A stretch of 64,000 bases of DNA from Diplolepis rosae (lineage: Eukaryota > Arthropoda > Insecta > Hymenoptera > Diplolepididae), in assembly GCA_030998225.1 (NCBI GenBank), contig JAPYXD010000710.1, positions 31,945,501 to 32,009,500 on the forward strand, given 5' to 3'. Below are positions 58,353-64,000 of the stretch, piece after piece (positions within the stretch are counted from its first letter, which is position 1; each line of letters opens with the position of its first letter). A model generated the notes under the pieces. The model ran no database searches, was not told where the DNA came from, and saw nothing but the letters and a program-made list of their open reading frames with translations. Made by a program: the position numbers and the translations under genes.

Positions 58353-58715
58353 CGCGGAGAAATATAGACGATTGGCCAATTTCTTCGGTCTGTAAAATAA
58401 GACAGTAATAATTTATGGAAACCACGATTCTTTTAGTAGATACTATCTGCATTAGACGGAGCAAATTTTTATAGCAATATATGTTTTATTTTATAATATA
58501 AATTCTAAAAAATATAAGGAATCAAAAAAACATATTCAAAAAATTATATGAAACTTTAGTATAGGTTATAGTAAAGTTTAATACAATCTATAGTTAATTA
58601 TCATATAGTATATCTAAAATTTAGTATTTTTCTGCAAAAAATTCCCATTATGACACGTTTTTCCTAAAATTAAAACGTAATTTAGCAAAAATTGTAAACT
58701 TGGGTTTCTCCGTGT
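58353..58715. repeat. Possible CACGGAGAAA-ended element
   Basis: TA | CGCGGAGAAATATAG at left and GGGTTTCTCCGTG | TA at right. Only about 10 bp of the ends match and the interior is not clearly palindromic, so this is a tentative pairing. Confidence 0.35.
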
Positions 58716-58944
58716 AAAAAGTCTACGAATCAGATAGTGACATTAACCAAAAAGAATGGTTTTGCTAATCAATAACTTAATAACGTAATATATTCTACAA
58801 AATTAATCAGTTGATTCAAGTAATTCCTTTTACTGAGTTTTATCAAGAGAACACGTTTATATAAAACCAATTTCATTGAACTCGAATAAAAAATAGCATA
58901 TTGTGGAACTAGGGAAAAAAAAATTTATTTTGCGAGTGTGAAGT
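58716..58944. other. Intergenic, no gene seen
   Basis: AT-rich; nothing supported. Confidence 0.4.
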
Positions 58945-59080
58945 TTGATGCCCGAGCAAAGCGAGGGTAACAACCGCGCGAGTAAAATTAATGTTTTTCC
59001 CGTGTCGCACACGATTTTATTATTTTTATTATTTTTTTTATTATTTATTTTATTGCCCCGTGCGGGGCAAACAAATCCAT
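58945..59080. repeat. GC palindrome words with AT spacer
   Basis: GCCCGAGCAAAGCGAGGG, CAACCGCGCGAG, CCGTGTCGCACACG and GCCCCGTGCGGGGC surround a (ATT)n-like spacer. These resemble the symmetric words of the 12.8-kb and 28.6-kb clusters. Confidence 0.6.
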
Positions 59081-59479
59081 TTTTTGACCCCCTCGAAGAA
59101 AAATATACTTGTATATTGACAAAGTACAATTTAGCATTTAAAAAAAATACTCATTCCAATTCGAAAAAAATTAAATGCCTTAGATCAAAATGAATATATT
59201 AAAACTAAAGATACATTTTAAAAATCAGTACAAGTATGACTTTCCTGAAAATTCAAACTCCATTCATTCCATTCAGAAAATGGATGTTTAGGAATATTAT
59301 TTATCACCATTTCAATCATTCAAATTTCGAGTTTTTTTACACTCTTAAGAAAGAACATTTTCACTTGATAGGCTATTCTTATCACACACAGTGTGAGGAA
59401 AAATAGCAAGCAACTCCCACCATATTCAAATTTCCCAGCTCCCCTCTAAAATAAAAAACAACACTCAGAACTTTTCGCC

Positions 59480-60300
59480 CCAGCACATCTCCTCGAAATT
59501 TTCGCACAAGTGCGTAAAAGCATCTATTAACAAATCCTAATGGCAAGAAGAAACCATCATTTCGCGCCTCTCATCCTGTAAAAAAAAGGAAATTCAGAGA
59601 GATTCAGAAAGAGAGGAAAAGATAGCAAAGTGTTGCGGAATAAGGAGAAAGTTAAAAAGAAAAGAGAAGACGGTGAAGAGGAAGAAGAAGAAGACGAGAA
59701 CGAGAACGAACGGAGAAGGAAGGGGGTTACGCGGGGTAAAAGTCCGCGAGCCATTTTTCCCCATATAATTATAAGAGAGGGACTGGGCGTCTCCATGGTA
59801 ACCACACACCAACCCCCTTCCCCCGCTTTTCTTTTCTCTTTCTCTTGCTCTGCACCCCGTTTACTTATACGCCAGAGGACGCTAGCACATGTGCGTCACT
59901 AAAATGTGAGTGTGCACGTATATGGAGTGAGGGGTTAGGGGTCCGCATGTGCCTTAGCTCAGGAGATGAGAGTGGGTGGGGTGTATGGACCAGTGGGTGG
60001 AAGGCGGGTGACCGTGAGCGAGATAGGGGTGAGGGAGGAATAGCTGGCTGGATGTGTAAGGAGGGGTGGGGGGAGGGGAATGAGGGTGAAATTAATGTAT
60101 TTGTTCTGCGGCCACCCTCATATGCCCTCGCTTGGTCGCGAAAGGTCTTCGTGCGAGGCGGGAGAGCGAAGCAACGCGGTACCACACATATAGAAAGAAT
60201 ATCCGCGACCATTATTGCTTTTGCGTGAAACGAATGTCGCCTTTCTCGCTATTCTTCCCAGACTGTCCTGTCTTCCCTTTTTGTACGGAAGACCGTACGC
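59480..60300. promoter_or_regulatory. GC-rich unique island with RFX X-box
   Basis: Starts with a long purine run (59585-59730), then CCATATAATTATAAGAG, the X-box GTCTCCATGGTAAC (59789-59802; RFX consensus GTYNCCATGGYAAC) and GC-rich tracts with GTGGG runs. RFX X-boxes mark ciliary and neuronal genes in animals, but no such gene is seen nearby. Frames of 115-127 codons on opposite strands here overlap and start without ATG or are low-complexity. Confidence 0.4.
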
Positions 60301-61089
60301 TTCATATATCTTCCAATGCAAAATAACAGAACTCTACGAGAGCGTTTCAAATTACTCGTTTCCTTCACCCCTTGGAATTTATGTCTTTACTGTTTTGTAT
60401 AATCGGACTGTCGTACACATTTTAAATTATATTTTCTAATGTCTTTCTATTTTGTATTGTTGTCCTAATCTTTGGGATTTCAGTGACAAAGATTTATTCT
60501 GGTTTTGGATTTCAGGCGTTTATGGTCTAGAATTTCGTTGATCAATGTCTTATAAATTTGTGATAAAGATAGATTCTTGGTAGTAAGAATTATGGTATTT
60601 ATTTCAAAAAATTTAGGACACTAATGGATTTGTGATCAATTTGATGGATGAATTGAATTACGAAAGTAAATATTCTTAAATAATTCAACAGAAAAGGAGA
60701 AAAATATGATTTTTTATAACATATTTAAAATGTGACTTTTTGATTGAAGAACAATTTGTTTATGATAAAAAGGTCTATTTTGTTACAAATTAGTTCATTT
60801 CACAAAATAGTTTTCAAACAAAGAAATTAGCTTTACCTAATAAGTAAATAGTTTATCTCAAACATGATTTATCTGACTTAAATATTTTTCTGGATAATGA
60901 TACTATGAAAAGTCTCAATTATTTTATAGGAAAATCACTATGCCATTGGCTTATCAAAATTGTATTCTTCACTGAATCAAGTCGCCTTTCATGCTGTAAA
61001 CACGTCGATGTCATTTTACGGTTCCCCCTGGAATCTGTGAAAGATGATCACGAAGGAAAACTTTATATTTCATAAGTTCATGAATAGTA
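60301..61089. other. Intergenic, no gene seen
   Basis: AT-rich; no coding or terminal-repeat evidence. Confidence 0.45.
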
Positions 61090-61318
61090 CACTGAAAAAA
61101 ATGGTTAGTAAAACCAACTACTTCGGTTTGTAAAATATGCCTCAGCTACTTTATTAGTTAGCACAACAATTTTTTTTGTTGGTTTTACTATCTCAATTGT
61201 TATCACAAGAACTTGGGTAGTAAAACCAACAGAAAAAATTGTTGTGCTAACTAATAAAATAGCTGAGGCATATTTTACAAACCGAAGTAGTTAGTTTTAA
61301 TAACCATTTTTTTCAGTG
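61090..61318. mobile_element. 229-bp foldback MITE (AACCAACTACTT family), copy 2
   Basis: CACTGAAAAAAATGGTTAGT ... TAACCATTTTTTTCAGTG, arms pairing nearly without gaps. It is better preserved than the copy at 22430-22658, hence probably younger. TA precedes the left end. Confidence 0.93.
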
Positions 61319-61814
61319 ATACAATGCCTGCTGAAAATAGTTGAGGAAAACATAAGATTTCTGTATCATTCGAAATGAATCACATAATTGAATTGAATGA
61401 ATTTAACAACATAAAAAAGTTAGCCTGAATTAGACATTGTTAAGAAGAAACTAATTACAAAGGCAATTAAAAAATATATTCGCAAATTAACTAAACCTTG
61501 ACTAGATTAAATGAATTAATTAGTTATCATTCAAAATTTCAAGATTCTCAAAAGGGCATCGAAAAGTTGGCAGTTGTAAGATTTTTAATTTTTTAATTTT
61601 GGATTGTTTTGGAAATAAAAAGAAAAAAGGACGAAAGAAGGAAAAAGTAAAAAAAGGGGTTTGGAAGGTCGCCTTCTGATTTCTTTTCTCCTTTTCTGTT
61701 GGATTCTTATAATTATTGAGTGAAGGAAAAAAGCTTGCATGCCTTAATTTTGATCCAAATTCGATTGTTGTTTTCCATTTCATAAAACTTGTTTCAATCC
61801 AATAAATATTTTGT
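61319..61814. other. Intergenic, no gene seen
   Basis: AT-rich with a purine-rich segment at 61615-61660. The 87-codon minus frame here is F/K-rich and unconvincing. Confidence 0.4.
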
Positions 61815-63174
61815 TTAAGGGGGGAAATACCTCTAGAACTTTCAAAAAATCAAAACATTTTTTTTTGCTCAAATCGATTGAAAAACTATTCAAAAATATA
61901 ATCCCAAAGTTCTACACGGAAAAAACAGTATAGTTGAGAAAACTATACAGAATTTGAGTTGAGCAAAATACCTGTCGTGACTATACGATATTGGTATTGT
62001 AGCTAAAATGAATGCGTGACGCACCGAAACGCGTATTTTTCCATCGCACCAATATAATTTCGTTCGTGCAGTGATAGAAGTATAGCTGTCCGACCTATAC
62101 CGGTAAATAGTGTCTCTGGTATAGGTGAGACGGGTGAGACAACTATACTGGTTTGCCGCGCTACCTATACCTTGCTTCGCATGCACGCGACTCTAACCTC
62201 GAAGTGAGAAAGAAGTGTCATTTGTTCGAGGCGTTTGTCGATTTGTTAGAGGCATTTTTTCTTTGCTTGAAATATAATTTATGCGTATCGCGTATTCTTT
62301 TATTACACGTGAAAATCGACAACTGCTATGGACGAGTGGGTGAAGATAAAATTAAGAGATTGGGGATTGTCATATCAACGAACTTGTATCCTTCGCGGAG
62401 CAATATGACGTTTAGGAATACCAGTATAGCTCCCTCACCTATACTCGTACAGTTCTGAGGACCATACCGTAGCATTGTTCTGATAGCAATATTTTCTGGT
62501 TCTGAGGACCAAAATATAGTTCTCTCAGCTATATTGTTTTTTCAGTGTATTGGTCTACTTCAAATACATTCATGACCCGTGAGTTGAATGGAACATATTT
62601 TTTCATGTAGAAAAACTTTGAGGCTCGTTTTCTCGAAACTAACTTTTTTTATCCGGCCGTCAAGATTGCGAGCAAACTATTCAACCGATTTACCTGAATG
62701 AAACGGTATTTTATAGATAATTCTATATTCAAGTGCGTGGTAGGGCGCTTTTTAGAGAAAAATAGTATTTCTACAGTTGTATAACTATTTTCATGTAGAA
62801 AAAAACGGGTAAAAATGGCACTTTTTCACGACACGCATGAAAATATACCCAATTTTTCGAAATTATCGAAACCCCCCTGCTATGCACTCGATAAAAGCTT
62901 CCCGATTTATAAAAAATTTTTTTTTATCGTTTCAGATGAAAAAACTAGCCGGGAAGTTGACGGCCGCAAAAAATGTTAGCAGCGACGCTATCGACGGGAT
63001 CCGTCATATTTCCGCCATTGTGTATTTTTATATTATGAAAAAATTGTTTTTTTGAAGTTAAATAATGCCTTCTAGCATATACAAAAAATCCGGGCTTGCT
63101 TCGTTTTCATTCTCCCAGAATAAAATTGAAAAAAACTGCTTTTTTAAGGGTTCTAGAGGTATCTCCGCCATTAA
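61815..63174. mobile_element. 1.36-kb TTAA-flanked element (GGGGGGAAATACC ends) with nested insertion
   Basis: TTAA (61815-61818) then GGGGGGAAATACCTCTAGAA; on the right TTCTAGAGGTATCTCCGCC then TTAA (63171-63174). Removing the nested 61915-62548 element leaves about 0.72 kb, similar to the GGGGGTCTC family. The interior right part is GC-richer (AGCCGGGAAGTTGACGGCCG) with no recognised protein. Confidence 0.82.
61915..62548. mobile_element. 634-bp TA-group element with TATAG words, nested
   Basis: TA | CACGGAAAAAACAGTATAG ... CTATATTGTTTTTTCAGTG | TA, inserted in the TTAA element. The outer parts repeat TATAG/CTATA words (GTATAGTTGAGAAAACTATA, GGTATAGGTGAGAC). The middle (62010-62410) is GC-richer unique sequence with frames on both strands (61890-62186 minus, 62153-62458 plus) that I cannot assign. 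The organisation parallels 36206-37496. Confidence 0.85.
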
Positions 63175-63550
63175 TATAACCAAGTTAAGTTGATTCAGCC
63201 AAACGTCTTTTTCAAGTAACTAAATACTTTTAAATTCTTTCGTTGAGGATTTTCTGCTCTTATCATAAATTATTTTATTTATTCATAGATTCTCTATAAT
63301 TCGCTTTATTTGGTTTTAATTGAAATTCTTTATTCATTATTTACACAGTTGCTATTTTTGTGAAGGAAATTTTCCTAACATAATTTTAATTTTATTGTGA
63401 ATAAAAACGAACCAAAGAGAGTCTCAGAAAATTTTGAAATATTAATATAAGCCTTGAAATATCAGGATTTAAAAAGAATTGTAATTTTTATCTAAAACGG
63501 AAGCATAAACGCTGAATAAATATTGCTTACTTGGACTTTATAAATCCTTT
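63175..63550. other. Intergenic, no gene seen
   Basis: AT-rich; nothing supported. Confidence 0.4.
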
Positions 63551-63840
63551 TTAAGGCTATGGATCAATCGAATCACGTGACTAAATTATACTTTAATTTT
63601 TTCATGTATAAGATAACTTTTTCAATTTACAAAACATCTTTCTAAAGACTAAAGAAACGTAACAGAATACAATAAAGCATGCGTGTTAACATCTTTTTAG
63701 TAAAAATTTTGAAAATAATTGGAAAACTTATCGATAATGACAGTAAACTGTAAAAATGTTTGCAAAATTTTCACTCAAACGAAGTTAACAGAGATTCTTT
63801 ATCGTCTTCTCTTGTAATTTCCAAATTTTTACAAAGAACA
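63551..63840. mobile_element. Foldback FB-B, copy 4, right terminus missing
   Basis: TTAAGGCTATGGATCAATCG at left, shared CTTATCGATAATGACAGTAA and TCAAACGAAGTTAACAGA inside. The usual right terminus (CACGTGATCC...) is absent after about 63840. Confidence 0.8.
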
Positions 63841-63924
63841 GAACATCCTTACCGGCAGTGATACTTAGGAGATTAGAAAATTTTATTAATCTTAGGTTTC
63901 TATATGTTTATGTCTAAAGTATAT

Positions 63925-64000
63925 AAAATTTTCTTTTCAAAATTTGGGAAATGGTAGAGAAGATACAACGGACGTAGATAGACTACTTTTGGTTTCAAAA
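63925..64000 (+). repeat. Partial copy of the ACGGAYGTAGAT foldback, cut by window end
   Basis: TATATAAAATTTTCTTTTCA and GGTAGAGAAGATACAACGGA, then CGTAGATAGACTACTTTTGG, match 23290-23360 of the foldback at 23150-23485. Confidence 0.75.

Noticed and set aside
59630..59730. Acidic EEED-rich protein
   Set aside because: It is the translation of a purine tract with GAAGAAGAAGAAGAC repeats; no ATG-initiated flanking coding sequence supports it.
59845..60228. 127-codon plus frame and 115-codon minus frame as genes
   Set aside because: They overlap on opposite strands in a GC-rich low-complexity island. The plus frame starts from a non-ATG codon and neither resembles a known family.
1..64000. CRISPR arrays, operons, ribosome binding sites, rho-independent terminators
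   Set aside because: The window is eukaryotic: introns, SINE, mariner and MITEs. The hairpins and tandem units are transposon structures, not bacterial features.

Overview
This is AT-rich (roughly 30-35% GC) eukaryotic DNA with spliced genes, canonical GT-AG introns, no operons and very dense interspersed repeats. It is most consistent with an insect. Three things point there: the protein sequence of the one intact gene, a DD34D mariner relic, and many hairpin MITEs. The CYRI sequence resembles insect, possibly hymenopteran, orthologues from memory. The species cannot be named from the sequence alone.

Gene content is low. One intact protein gene was found: a six-coding-exon CYRI/FAM49 gene (CYFIP-related Rac1 interactor) at 17632-20326 (+), encoding 329 residues. 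All six exons join in phase with GT-AG borders. The only other clear coding homology is a dead mariner transposase at 52748-53403 (-), inside a 900-bp element with 30-bp terminal inverted repeats (TIRs). Two weak exon candidates are flagged: a short SAM-like first exon carried inside a mobile element (36881-36950), and a possible terminal exon with a homeodomain-like FKNRRAK string (57660-57868, -).

Most of the rest is repeats in two large groups of non-autonomous elements. The first is flanked by TTAA and starts with GG (TTAAGG...CCTTAA). It has at least six sequence families, including a ~0.55-0.65 kb near-perfect hairpin (FB-A) with six copies plus an end remnant. The second usually has TA target duplications and ends in CACTGARAAAA or CACGGARAAAA. 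Each family in that group is filled with its own short palindromic word. Other repeats are a tRNA-like SINE, a family with a hammerhead-like CTGANGA-hairpin-GAAAC motif, a 1.76-kb element with CGCGCTTCGCGCTC words and ~150-bp degenerate tandem units, and several foldbacks. Nesting is common and lets insertions be ordered in time.

Between the repeats lie GC-richer unique islands of 0.2-1 kb: about 7.85, 24.2, 28.9, 31.4, 34.4, 39.4, 40.2, 44.2, 51.0, 54.1 and 59.5 kb. They lack convincing exons. Several share exact or near-exact 12-24 bp motifs, and two carry textbook factor sites (an NRF-1 palindrome and an RFX X-box). They are best read as candidate regulatory DNA. The region left of CYRI (1-17.5 kb) is mainly repeat-rich intergenic sequence. 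The region right of it (20.6-64 kb) looks like a gene desert with islands and nested transposons.
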